A stretch of 64,000 bases of DNA from an uncultured Rhodocyclaceae bacterium. Lineage in GTDB: Bacteria > Pseudomonadota > Gammaproteobacteria > Burkholderiales > Rhodocyclaceae. Under the pieces are notes generated by a model. The model was not told the DNA's origin. It did not search any database and worked only from the letters and a program-made list of their open reading frames with translations. The stretch is from assembly GCA_907163225.1 (NCBI GenBank), contig OU015322.1, positions 2,085,001 through 2,149,000 of the forward strand, in the 5' to 3' direction. Positions 39,476 to 47,717 of the stretch are shown in pieces. A program made the position numbers and the translations under genes. Every line of letters begins with the position of its first letter. The first letter of the stretch is position 1.

Positions 39476-41230
39476 ATGACCATGCGCCTCCTTTTCCTCG
39501 TCTTTGCCTTTTTCCTCTCGATCGCCCACGCCGAGGAATTCCTCGACCCGGCCGTCGCCTTCAAGCCTTCGGTCAAGGCGCTCGACGGCCAGACGCTCGA
39601 AGTCAGCTACGAAATCGCCAAGGGTTACTACCTCTACCGCAACAAGTTCCGCTTCACCGTAGACGGCGAAACGGCGACCCTGGGCACGCCCAGCTTCCCG
39701 AAAGGCAAGGAACACAACGACGAGAATTTTGGCAAGGTCGAGGTCTATTACAAGAGCGTCGCCATCCGCATCCCGGTCGAGCGGATGTCCTCCGGCCCGT
39801 TGCCGCTGAAACTCAATGTCACTTCGCAGGGCTGCGCCGATGCCGGCGTCTGCTACCCTCCGCAAACCCAGCCGGTCAGCGTAGAACTGCCTGACCCGGC
39901 CAGCGCACCACCGGCTTCTGCGGTCGACGGCGATGAAAGCGGAAAAATTGCCGCCACGCTCAAAAACGCCGGCTTCTGGACCAGCCTAGCTTTCTTCTTC
40001 ATCGCCGGCCTCGGCCTGTCTTTGACGCCCTGCGTTTTCCCGATGATCCCCATTTTGTCCGGAATCATCGCCGGGCAGGGCCACAAGAATTCCCACGCCC
40101 GCGGCTTCGCGTTATCGGTCGCCTACGTACTGGGCATGGCCGTCACCTACGCCGCTGCCGGGGTCGCGGCCGGCCTCAGCGGCACGCTGATTTCCGCCGC
40201 GCTACAGAATCCGTGGGTACTCGGCAGCTTCGCGCTGGTTTTCGTCGTGCTCTCGTTCTCGATGTTCGGCTTCTACGAATTGCAACTGCCGACCTCCCTG
40301 CAAAGCAAGTTGTCCGAAGAATCCGGCCACCTGCAGGGCGGGCGCGGCATTGGCGTTTTCCTGATGGGCGCACTGTCGGCACTCATCGTCGGCCCCTGTG
40401 TCGCTGCGCCGCTAGCCGGTGCGCTGCTTTACATCGGCCAGACCGGTGATGCCGTGTTCGGCGGCGTCGCGCTGTTCGTCATGGCGCTCGGCATGGGTGC
40501 GCCGCTGATCGCCGTCGGCGTGGCTGGCGGCTCCCTGCTGCCGAAGACCGGGCCATGGATGGAAGGTGTCAAGAAAGCCTTCGGCGTGCTCCTGCTGGCC
40601 ACCGCCGTCTGGCTCGTTTCGCCGGTCATCCCGCCGGTCGCCGCCATGCTCGCCTGGGCGGCGCTGCTCATCATCCCGGCCATCTATTTGCATGCCCTCG
40701 ACCCGCTGCCACCGCACGCCAAGGGCTGGCAACGCTTCTGGAAGGGGATCGGCATCGTCATGCTGCTGACTGGCGCGGCGCTGCTGATAGGCGCCCTGGC
40801 CGGAGGCCGCGATCCGTTGCAACCGCTGGCCGGCCTGCGCGGAAATGCCGTCGCCGCCGAGGAGAAACGCCTGCCATTCGAACGCGTCAAATCGGTGGCC
40901 GAACTGGAAGCCAGAATCAAGGCAGCCGGCCGCCCGGTCATGCTCGACTTCTACGCCGACTGGTGTGTGTCGTGCAAGGAAATGGAGCGTTTCACCTTCT
41001 CCGACCCCGCCGTTCAGGCCAAACTCGCCGGATTTACGCTTTTGCAGGCCGATGTAACGGCCAATTCAGACGACGACAAGGCTTTGCTGGCTAAATTCAA
41101 GCTCTTTGGCCCGCCGGGCATCATTTTTTACGATGCGAAAGGGCAGGAAATCAAATCAGTGCGCATCGTCGGCTTTCAGGATACCGCGCTCTTCCAGAAA
41201 AGCCTGCAGCAACTTGGCGTCGCCAGCTAG
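39476..41230 (+). CDS. dsbD: thiol:disulfide interchange protein DsbD
   Basis: A 584-residue DsbD: signal peptide (MRLLFLVFAFFLSIAHA), N-terminal periplasmic domain with the Cys pair in CADAGVCYPP, an eight-segment membrane domain with Cys in LTPCVFP and GPCVAAP, and a C-terminal thioredoxin domain with DWCVSCKE. It carries electrons from cytoplasmic thioredoxin to periplasmic DsbC/DsbG or CcmG. Start is ATG 39476 or ATG 39482 (MRLLF); the first directly follows the TOPRIM gene stop. The 3' end overlaps the convergent PAP2 gene. Confidence 0.93.
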   Translation: MTMRLLFLVFAFFLSIAHAEEFLDPAVAFKPSVKALDGQTLEVSYEIAKGYYLYRNKFRFTVDGETATLGTPSFPKGKEHNDENFGKVEVYYKSVAIRIPVERMSSGPLPLKLNVTSQGCADAGVCYPPQTQPVSVELPDPASAPPASAVDGDESGKIAATLKNAGFWTSLAFFFIAGLGLSLTPCVFPMIPILSGIIAGQGHKNSHARGFALSVAYVLGMAVTYAAAGVAAGLSGTLISAALQNPWVLGSFALVFVVLSFSMFGFYELQLPTSLQSKLSEESGHLQGGRGIGVFLMGALSALIVGPCVAAPLAGALLYIGQTGDAVFGGVALFVMALGMGAPLIAVGVAGGSLLPKTGPWMEGVKKAFGVLLLATAVWLVSPVIPPVAAMLAWAALLIIPAIYLHALDPLPPHAKGWQRFWKGIGIVMLLTGAALLIGALAGGRDPLQPLAGLRGNAVAAEEKRLPFERVKSVAELEARIKAAGRPVMLDFYADWCVSCKEMERFTFSDPAVQAKLAGFTLLQADVTANSDDDKALLAKFKLFGPPGIIFYDAKGQEIKSVRIVGFQDTALFQKSLQQLGVAS

Positions 41231-41901
41231 ATTTCCTGACTACCCCCGAAAGCCCGCGCGTGCCGCAGAGATAAGACGGCGAATGCGGTACCGACCAATG
41301 TGCCGGCGAGCACATCGAGCACCACGTGTTGGCGCGTTGCGACGGTCGACCACAGGATGGCCAGACACACCAGCGCACTCAGGCTGCGCAGAACAAGCGG
41401 CGCGCCAACGCTCCGAAACGCCCGATCCAGCCATAGCGCCGAAAAAACCGCCGCCGCGACATGCAGCGAAGGGCAGGCGTTGCCGCCGGAGTCGGCGTCC
41501 TTGATGATCGCCATCTGCGGGTAGCGGCTCCAGTCGATATCGGCGGGCGGAACCGCCGTCGGAAACAACCAGAATATGCCCAGCGAAAGCACGCACAGCC
41601 CTCCCATCCACACGCTGAAAACAGCCAGCGTACGAAAGTTGGCAAGTAGCGCCGGTGCCAGCGAGGCGTACACCCACAACGAAACGTAGGCTGGCAAAGC
41701 GAGCGGCGTAAACGGAAACCAGGCGTCCGGCCCGATCAGCGGCATCACCGTGGGCGGAAACAGCGGATGACGCAGCACGCCAAAATAGCCCCAGAAAAAG
41801 AGGCCCATGAACAGCATCGTACCCACCGCCTTGAACGGCCACAGGATGGCTATCCGGGAGGCAATCTGCCGAAACCAGTGGGGTTTGGAGAAAAGGTGCA
41901 T
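41227..41901 (-). CDS. PAP2-family membrane phosphatase
   Basis: A 224-residue membrane phosphatase with about five segments. The PAP2 motifs PSLHV (CPSLHVAAA) and RQHVVLDVLAG are present (motifs 2 and 3); motif 1 is weak. It may act on lipid phosphates such as undecaprenyl pyrophosphate. It is divergent from the polyene cluster's first ACP gene, with 143 nt between the starts. Confidence 0.82.
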   Translation of the reverse strand: MHLFSKPHWFRQIASRIAILWPFKAVGTMLFMGLFFWGYFGVLRHPLFPPTVMPLIGPDAWFPFTPLALPAYVSLWVYASLAPALLANFRTLAVFSVWMGGLCVLSLGIFWLFPTAVPPADIDWSRYPQMAIIKDADSGGNACPSLHVAAAVFSALWLDRAFRSVGAPLVLRSLSALVCLAILWSTVATRQHVVLDVLAGTLVGTAFAVLSLRHARAFGGSQEI

Positions 41902-42006
41902 GGTTCGCTCTGCGGCTCATAAACGGGGAAATACGTCGGCATGGTAACAAACCACATAATTTGCGGCCGAAAAGTGCGCGCCGGCCCAGCGAATATGGGC
42001 CAAATC

Positions 42007-42035
42007 TTTGGAAAATATGGCGTTTCGGCTAAAAT
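42007..42035 (+). promoter_or_regulatory. candidate sigma-70 promoter of the polyene cluster
   Basis: TTTGGA (42007-42012), a 17-nt spacer and TAAAAT (42030-42035) precede the first ACP ATG at 42045. The transcript would have a very short leader. Confidence 0.4.
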
Positions 42036-42044
42036 TGCCGGCTT

Positions 42045-42284
42045 ATGGAATCCATTGGCCTGATTCGCGATTTTCTCAAGGACCGCCTCGGCGTCGAGCC
42101 GGAAAACGTCGTTCCCGACGCGGCATTGGCGGCACTTGGCGTGGACTCCCTGATGATGCTCGAACTGATGTTCGAGTTTGAGGATCGCTACAGCGTCAAA
42201 CTGTCGCGCGACCTCAAAAGCCCCCGGACAGTTGGCGAGATGGTTTCGCTGATGGATGGGCTGATTGCCCAGTCGAAGCGCTGA
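42045..42284 (+). CDS. acyl carrier protein (first ACP of polyene cluster)
   Basis: A 79-residue ACP. The phosphopantetheine Ser is in GVDSLMML (Ser35). It is the first gene of the aryl-polyene/flexirubin-type set. The KS gene follows 3 nt after its stop. Such clusters normally carry two ACPs with distinct roles; this one, with the other at 43557, fits that pattern. Confidence 0.9.
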   Translation: MESIGLIRDFLKDRLGVEPENVVPDAALAALGVDSLMMLELMFEFEDRYSVKLSRDLKSPRTVGEMVSLMDGLIAQSKR

Positions 42285-42287
42285 GCC

Positions 42288-43538
42288 ATGAATCAGCGAC
42301 GGGTGGCGATTACTGGCCTGGGGCTGGTCAGCCCCTATGGCGGCGACCTCGCTGATTTCTTCACACGCCTGTGCGCCGGCCAATCAGCCGTTGGCCACCT
42401 GTTGACCGAAGATGTGCCCCGGCCACTGTCCATGCCCTTCGTGACCAGCCCCGGTTTTGATCCCGCTGTTGCGCTCGGCAAACCGCTCGCCGGCATGATG
42501 GACCGCTACGCGCAATTCGGTATGGCCGCCGCCTTCAGCGCCTGGGATGATGCCGGTTTTCCGCGCCAGACCGGGCATGAATGCCGCAACGACTGGGGGG
42601 TTGCCTGGGGCACGGCGCTGGGCGGCACGATGGCTTACGAGCACGGCTACCGCGAGCTGTGGCAGCGTGGCCGCGAACGGCTGTCGCCACTCACCGTCGT
42701 GCTCGGCATGAACAACGGGGCCAACGCCCACATGTCCATCCAGTTCGGGCTGGGCGGCGTCAGCATGAGCCACACCGTGGCTTGCGCCTCGTCAGCCATC
42801 GCCATTGGCGAAGCTTTCCGCCGCGTCCGTAGCGGCGAGGCAACGGTGATGCTGACCGGCGGCTCCGACGTGCCGCAGGCCTACGGCGTTGCCCGCGCCT
42901 GGGAAGCCTTGCGCGTCATGGCGCCCGGCGATGCCGAGACCTCCCCGTTCGCCTGCCGGCCGTTTTCGGCCGACCGCCGTGGCCTGGTGCTGGGCGAGGG
43001 TGGCGCCGCCCTGGTGCTGGAAGACTGGGATCATGCCGTTGCCCGCGGCGCGCGCATCCACGGCGAAATCGTCGGCTACGGCACGACCTGCGATCACAGC
43101 CATCTGGTGCGGCCGGAAGCAGAAGGCCAGATTCGCGCCATCCGGCTGACGCTTGCCGATGCCGGTCTGACGCCGGCCGACATTGACTACGTCAATGCCC
43201 ACGGCACCGCGACGGCCGAAGGCGACCCGGTTGAAATCGCTGCCCTGAAGGCCGTTTTCGGCGATGGCGCCGAACGCCTCGCGGTCAGTGGTACCAAGTC
43301 GATGCACGGCCACATGCTCGGCGCCTCTGCTGCCATCGAAGCCATCGTCACCGTCCTCGCGCTACGCGACAAGGCCATCCCGCCAACGGCCCATCTTGAC
43401 CAGCTCGACCCGGCGTGCATCGGGGTCGACCACGTCACCGCCGCCCGTACCGGCCAGCCCTTGCGCGCCGCCCTCTCCAACTCATTCGCCTTTGGCGGCA
43501 GCAACGCGGTTCTCGCGTTCCGCGCTGTCAGCCAGTAA
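42288..43538 (+). CDS. beta-ketoacyl-ACP synthase II-like (polyene cluster KS)
   Basis: A 416-residue FabF-type ketosynthase with an intact C-H-H triad: Cys166 in TVACASSA, His305 in VNAHGTAT and His342 in MHGHMLGAS. It extends ACP-bound acyl chains with malonyl-ACP. Located between the two ACP genes. Aryl-polyene clusters have a priming KS and an elongating KS/CLF pair; whether this one primes or elongates cannot be told from the triad alone. Confidence 0.9.
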   Translation: MNQRRVAITGLGLVSPYGGDLADFFTRLCAGQSAVGHLLTEDVPRPLSMPFVTSPGFDPAVALGKPLAGMMDRYAQFGMAAAFSAWDDAGFPRQTGHECRNDWGVAWGTALGGTMAYEHGYRELWQRGRERLSPLTVVLGMNNGANAHMSIQFGLGGVSMSHTVACASSAIAIGEAFRRVRSGEATVMLTGGSDVPQAYGVARAWEALRVMAPGDAETSPFACRPFSADRRGLVLGEGGAALVLEDWDHAVARGARIHGEIVGYGTTCDHSHLVRPEAEGQIRAIRLTLADAGLTPADIDYVNAHGTATAEGDPVEIAALKAVFGDGAERLAVSGTKSMHGHMLGASAAIEAIVTVLALRDKAIPPTAHLDQLDPACIGVDHVTAARTGQPLRAALSNSFAFGGSNAVLAFRAVSQ

Positions 43539-43556
43539 ATCCACGGAAGCATCGCC

Positions 43557-43841
43557 ATGTCTCAAGCCATTTCCCCGGAAACCATCGAAGCCCTGTTGCC
43601 CGAGGTCGCCCAACTCATCGTCTCGGCCCTCAATCTCGATGTCGCACCGGGTGAAATCGAAGCCGATGCCGCGCTGTTCGGCGATGGCCTGGGCCTGGAC
43701 TCGATCGATGTGCTTGAAATCGCGCTGGTCATTTCCAAGCAGTACGGCTTCCAGCTCAAGTCGGACAACGAGGACAACATTCGCATCTTCTCCTCGCTGC
43801 GCGCGCTGAGCACGCACATCGCCAGCCAGCGCAGCAAATGA
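43557..43841 (+). CDS. acyl carrier protein (second ACP)
   Basis: A 94-residue ACP with phosphopantetheine Ser49 in GLGLDSIDVLEIAL, a motif longer and more acidic than in the first ACP. Its stop overlaps the ATG of the following membrane gene (ATGA). It is 18 nt after the KS. Confidence 0.9.
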   Translation: MSQAISPETIEALLPEVAQLIVSALNLDVAPGEIEADAALFGDGLGLDSIDVLEIALVISKQYGFQLKSDNEDNIRIFSSLRALSTHIASQRSK

Positions 43842-44503
43842 CCATCAGCCCGGCCCAGCTGCTTCGCTTCCTGGCTGTGGTCGTCTTTCTCGTCGCCTGG
43901 GCCGTACTGGCGCATTTTGGCACCGCAGGCGAAAGCCATCCCGATCTCTCCGTGCTGCTCGGCGTCGCGCCGATCATCGCCGCCCTTGGCCTGCTGCTTT
44001 GGCGCAACCGTCACCCGCTGCTGACCGGCAGCGGCATCGTGCTGATGCTCGGCGGCCTGGCCTGGCTATGGCCCACGCTGCGCCAGAATATTCCGCTGCT
44101 CTTCTTCGTCCAGCACGTCGGCACCAACCTGGCCCTTGCCACGCTTTTCGGACGCAGTCTGGTCGGCGACGGCGAAGCGCTGATCACCCAACTTGCCCGC
44201 GCCGTGCACCACGGTGAAATTTCCGAGCGAAAACGGCAGTACACGCGGCAGGCTACGCTGGCATGGACGCTTTTTTTCCTGACCAATGCTCTGATTTCAG
44301 CCTTTCTCTGGGCATTCGCCTCACAGGCGGTTTGGTCTATTTTTGCCAACCTGTTGTCGATGCCCATGCTGATCGCGATGTTCATCGCTGAACATTTTTG
44401 GCGCCTGCATGCCCTGCCGCCGGAAGAACGGCCAAGCATCGCGCAAGTCGCCTGTGCCTATCAAATGCATGGCAAGCAGAAGCCGCCGGCCAATCCGTCA
44501 TGA
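43838..44503 (+). CDS. COG4648-like membrane protein
   Basis: A 221-residue membrane protein with about six segments. It matches the position and size of the conserved membrane protein that follows the ACPs in aryl-polyene clusters (ApeG-like by position). Motifs include FGRSLVGDGEALITQLARAVH and the FFLTNALISA segment. Its ATG overlaps the ACP stop, and its stop overlaps the AMP ligase ATG (both ATGA). Function unknown. Confidence 0.8.
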   Translation: MTISPAQLLRFLAVVVFLVAWAVLAHFGTAGESHPDLSVLLGVAPIIAALGLLLWRNRHPLLTGSGIVLMLGGLAWLWPTLRQNIPLLFFVQHVGTNLALATLFGRSLVGDGEALITQLARAVHHGEISERKRQYTRQATLAWTLFFLTNALISAFLWAFASQAVWSIFANLLSMPMLIAMFIAEHFWRLHALPPEERPSIAQVACAYQMHGKQKPPANPS

Positions 44504-45957
44504 AAACCGCAGCGCTGCTCGCCCACGGAGATCCCCGGGCGACCTTTGCCTGGCGCCCGAATGGCCCGGTCAGCGTCGCTGATTACCTGGCCGATGCGAC
44601 GATGCTGGCCGAGAAGCTGCCGGCCACCAGCTACCTGCTCAACCTCTGCCACGACCGCTACCGTTTTGCCGTCGGCTTCGCAGCGGGACTACTACGCGGC
44701 ATGACCAGCCTGCAACCCTCTTCGCAATCGGCCGAAACCTTTCGCCGCCTGCAAACCGAGTACCCGAACCTGATTTGCCTGTGCGACGGGGCCAGCGACA
44801 CGCTGGATTTGCCGCGACTGGATTTCCCCGAGACTTCCACGACCCTGGAAGCAACGGCCGGCGCCGGGATCACAGCAACAACGCAAGAACCTGCGGTCAA
44901 CCGGAAAAATCAGCCAAATTCGCAAGATTTCCTCCCCTCGCCCCTGCGGGGAGAGGGGCCGGGGGAGAGGGGCGAACCGTTCACCGTCCCACAAATCCCG
45001 ACCGACCACCTCGCCGCCATCCTGTTCACCTCCGGCTCCACCGGCCAGCCGCAAGCCCAGCGCAAAACCTGGGGCAAACTGGTGCAGAACGGCCGGGCCG
45101 AAGCCATCGCCCTAGGCCTTGATGGTCAACCGCACGCCATCGTCGGCACCGTCCCGGTTCAGCACAGCTACGGCTTCGAATCGACCTTCCTGCTCGCCCT
45201 GCACGGCGGTTGCGCCTTCTGGGCCGGCAAACCCTTCTTTCCGCAGGACATCGCCAGTGCGCTGGAAGCCGTGCCGCAGCCGCGCCTGCTGGTCACCACG
45301 CCCTTTCATTTGTCGGCGCTGCTTTCGGCCGAGATCGAATTGCCGCCGGTCGACCTGCTGCTTTCCGCCACCGCACCGCTGTCGACCACGCTGGCGTCCG
45401 AAGCCGAAGCCCGCACCGGCGCACCGATGCTGGAAATCTACGGCTCGACTGAATCCGGCCAACTGGCCAGCCGGCGGACCACCGACGGCGCCGCCTGGAC
45501 GCTGCTGCCCGGCGTTCGCCTCGAACAAACCGGCGATGAAACCATCGCCTGCGACGGCCACGTCGAAGGCCGCGTCGCGCTCTCCGACCAAATCGAACTG
45601 CTGCCCGACCAGCGATTCCTGCTGCACGGCCGCCACGCCGACCTGATCAATATCGCCGGCAAGCGCACCTCGCTGGCCTACCTCAACCACCAGCTCGGCG
45701 CCGTGCCCGGTGTCGTCGATGGCGCCTTCTTCCTGCCCGACGAGGCAGGCCCGGACGGCATTACCCGCCTGACCGCCTTCGTCGTCGCCCCCGGCCTGAC
45801 TGCCCGGCAAGTCACCGTCGCTCTGCGCGAGCGGATCGACGCCATTTTCCTGCCGCGACCGCTGGTACTGCTGGATAAACTGCCGCGCAACAGCACCGGA
45901 AAATTGCCCCGCGGCGACCTGCAAGCGCTCTATGCCGCAAAGGTTCGCCATGGCTGA
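44500..45957 (+). CDS. AMP-dependent acyl-ACP ligase (aryl loading)
   Basis: An ANL-superfamily adenylating enzyme of 485 residues. A3 motif is ILFTSGSTGQPQ, A5 is EIYGSTESGQ and the end has LPRNSTGKLPR (A10 Lys). In such clusters it activates an aromatic acid, such as 4-hydroxybenzoate, and loads an ACP. Two repeat-derived insertions lie in frame just before A3: a dispersed-repeat copy (coding AVNRKNQPNS) and a GC-rich element (PLRGEGPGERG). Start ATG 44500 overlaps the preceding stop; the stop is overlapped by the dehydratase. It is unclear whether the linker insertion affects activity. Confidence 0.86.
   Translation: MKTAALLAHGDPRATFAWRPNGPVSVADYLADATMLAEKLPATSYLLNLCHDRYRFAVGFAAGLLRGMTSLQPSSQSAETFRRLQTEYPNLICLCDGASDTLDLPRLDFPETSTTLEATAGAGITATTQEPAVNRKNQPNSQDFLPSPLRGEGPGERGEPFTVPQIPTDHLAAILFTSGSTGQPQAQRKTWGKLVQNGRAEAIALGLDGQPHAIVGTVPVQHSYGFESTFLLALHGGCAFWAGKPFFPQDIASALEAVPQPRLLVTTPFHLSALLSAEIELPPVDLLLSATAPLSTTLASEAEARTGAPMLEIYGSTESGQLASRRTTDGAAWTLLPGVRLEQTGDETIACDGHVEGRVALSDQIELLPDQRFLLHGRHADLINIAGKRTSLAYLNHQLGAVPGVVDGAFFLPDEAGPDGITRLTAFVVAPGLTARQVTVALRERIDAIFLPRPLVLLDKLPRNSTGKLPRGDLQALYAAKVRHG
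44891..44927 (+). repeat. dispersed repeat copy inside the AMP ligase gene
   Basis: CTGCGGTCAACCGGAAAAAT then CAGCCAAATTCGCAAGA matches the repeat in forward orientation over its full length. Confidence 0.85.
44934..44972. repeat. GC-rich inverted repeat inside the AMP ligase gene
   Basis: CCCCTCGCCCCTGCGGGGAG then AGGGGCCGGGGGAGAGGGG. Its sequence is a REP-like element with CCCC...GGGG arms, widespread in proteobacterial genomes and often found in gaps; here it is in frame in a gene (codes PSPLRGEGPGERG). Confidence 0.75.
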
Positions 45958-46249
45958 ATTTCACTGGGTCGTGCCGGCCGACCACCCGGCCTTTGCCGGA
46001 CATTTCCCCGGCAACCCCGTCGTCCCGGGCGTGGTTTTGCTCGATCAAGCCATTTTGTTCGCCGAAAAAATGCTCGGCAAAAGCGGCCTGAGCTGGCAGG
46101 TCGGCAACGCCAAGTTCTTCAGCCCGGTTCGGCCTGAGGAAGCGCTCACTTTCGCGCTGGAAACCAAAGCAAGCGGCTCTATTTCCTTCACCGTTCGGGC
46201 AGCTGAACGCGACGTGGCGTCGGGCAGCCTGAAACCGCCCGCGCCATGA
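45950..46249 (+). CDS. FabZ-like 3-hydroxyacyl-ACP dehydratase (hotdog), ApeI-like
   Basis: A 99-residue hotdog-fold dehydratase. HPAFAGHFPGNPVVPGVVLLD is the FabZ/FabA active-site signature (His18 and the PG-x-P-x-x-P pattern; split here as AGHFPGNP and VPGVVLLD). It dehydrates beta-hydroxyacyl-ACP to create double bonds. ATG 45950 overlaps the ligase stop by 8 nt; its own stop overlaps the next gene. Confidence 0.85.
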   Translation: MAEFHWVVPADHPAFAGHFPGNPVVPGVVLLDQAILFAEKMLGKSGLSWQVGNAKFFSPVRPEEALTFALETKASGSISFTVRAAERDVASGSLKPPAP

Positions 46250-47151
46250 GCGAGAAAAGCGAAGCCGACTGGCGGCGTCAGCAGGAACGCAGCAACCTCG
46301 CCATCCTCAAATTGATGGTGTGGATTTCGCTGACCTTCGGCCGGGCCATCGGCCGCGTCGTGCTTTACGGCATCGCCGCCTATTTCGTCCTCTTCTCGCC
46401 GCGCGCCCGCCGCTTCAGCCGCGACTATCTGCACCGGGCGCTCAATCGCTGGGCACAATGGTCAGACGGTTTCCGTCATGTCTTCAGCTTCGCCAGCACC
46501 ATCCACGACCGCATCTACTTGCTCAACGACCGTTTCGACCTCTTCGACATCGAGATCATCGGCGCCGGAGCAGTCAATGCAGCCGCCCGCAGCCATCCCG
46601 GCGCCTTGTTGATTGGCGCCCACCTCGGCAGTTTCGAGGTGCTTCGCGCAGTTGGCCGGGGCAGGGAAGGGCTCAAAGTGGCCATGCTGATGTACGAGGA
46701 AAATGCCCGCAAGATCAACGCGACCCTTGAGGCGATCAACCCGGCGGCGAGCCAGGACATCATCCCGCTCGGCCGCATGGACTCGATGCTGCAGGCCCGC
46801 GACAAGCTCGATGCCGGCTACGTCGTCGGCATGCTGGCCGACCGCAGCCTGAGCGACGATGCCACGGTCGACTGCGAATTTCTCGGTAAACCGGCACCTT
46901 TCCCGCTCGGCCCTTTTCGCGTCGCGGCCATGCTGCGCCGGCCGGTATTTTTCATGACCGGGCTGTATCTTGGCGGCAACCGCTACCAACTGCACTTCGA
47001 GCCGCTGGCCGACTTTTCGCAGACGCCGCGAGAAGAGCGCGATACCGCCATCCGGGTCGCCATGCAGCACTACGCCGACCGTTTGACGCATTTTTGCCAT
47101 CTGGCACCCTACAACTGGTTCAATTTCTTCGATTTCTGGCAGAAAAAATGA
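46246..47151 (+). CDS. LPLAT/HtrB-type acyltransferase
   Basis: A 301-residue membrane-associated acyltransferase of the lipid A lauroyl/myristoyl acyltransferase family (LpxL/HtrB-like). ALLIGAHLGSFEVLR holds the HxxxxE/D active site, and LADRSLSDDATV plus a C-terminal YNWFNFFDFW follow. It may attach the polyene acyl chain to a lipid carrier. Overlaps the dehydratase (46246-46249) and the LolA-like gene (ATGA at 47148). Confidence 0.82.
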   Translation: MSEKSEADWRRQQERSNLAILKLMVWISLTFGRAIGRVVLYGIAAYFVLFSPRARRFSRDYLHRALNRWAQWSDGFRHVFSFASTIHDRIYLLNDRFDLFDIEIIGAGAVNAAARSHPGALLIGAHLGSFEVLRAVGRGREGLKVAMLMYEENARKINATLEAINPAASQDIIPLGRMDSMLQARDKLDAGYVVGMLADRSLSDDATVDCEFLGKPAPFPLGPFRVAAMLRRPVFFMTGLYLGGNRYQLHFEPLADFSQTPREERDTAIRVAMQHYADRLTHFCHLAPYNWFNFFDFWQKK

Positions 47152-47717
47152 TCAAACGACTCATTGGCTGCGTTTTCCTGCTCGTTTTGGCCCTGCCAGC
47201 CAGCGCCGCCTTCGACCTCGGCCAGTTGATGAACGACCTGGCCAAACACAAGGGCGGCAAGGCGAAATTCGTCGAGAAAAAATATATTTCACTGCTCGAC
47301 AAACCCGTCATTTCGACCGGCGAAATGACCTACAGCGCGCCCGACAAGCTGGAAAAGCGGACGCTGACGCCTAAGATCGAAACGATGACGCTCGACAAGG
47401 ACATTCTGTCGATCGAGCGTGAGAAGCAAAAACTGAGCATCAATCTGGCCAACCAGCCGGAAGCGCTGGCCTTCGTTGACAGCATCCGCGGCACGCTCTC
47501 GGGCAACCGGGCGGCGCTGGAGAAAAACTATGCCCTTCATTTATCAGGCAATTCGGATAAGTGGGTGCTCACACTGCTACCCAGCGACCAGAAAATCGCC
47601 GCGCTGGTGCTGCGCATTACGGTCAGCGGCAGCAAAAGCCTGATCCGCAGCATCGAGTACCTGCAGGCCGACGGCGACCGTTCGGTGCTGAACATGGAGC
47701 CGATCGAGGCCAAATGA
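47148..47717 (+). CDS. LolA-like outer-membrane lipoprotein carrier
   Basis: A 189-residue periplasmic protein with a signal peptide (MIKRLIGCVFLLVLALPASA). The mature part has the LolA/LolB-like beta barrel pattern, with QLMNDLAKHKGGKAKFVEKKYISLLDKPV at the start (split: KHKGGKAKFVEKKY) and WVLTLLPSD in the middle. It may ferry the polyene lipid across the periplasm. ATG 47148 overlaps the acyltransferase stop and its stop overlaps the MMPL ATG. Symbol not given because function in this locus is inferred. Confidence 0.8.
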   Translation: MIKRLIGCVFLLVLALPASAAFDLGQLMNDLAKHKGGKAKFVEKKYISLLDKPVISTGEMTYSAPDKLEKRTLTPKIETMTLDKDILSIEREKQKLSINLANQPEALAFVDSIRGTLSGNRAALEKNYALHLSGNSDKWVLTLLPSDQKIAALVLRITVSGSKSLIRSIEYLQADGDRSVLNMEPIEAK

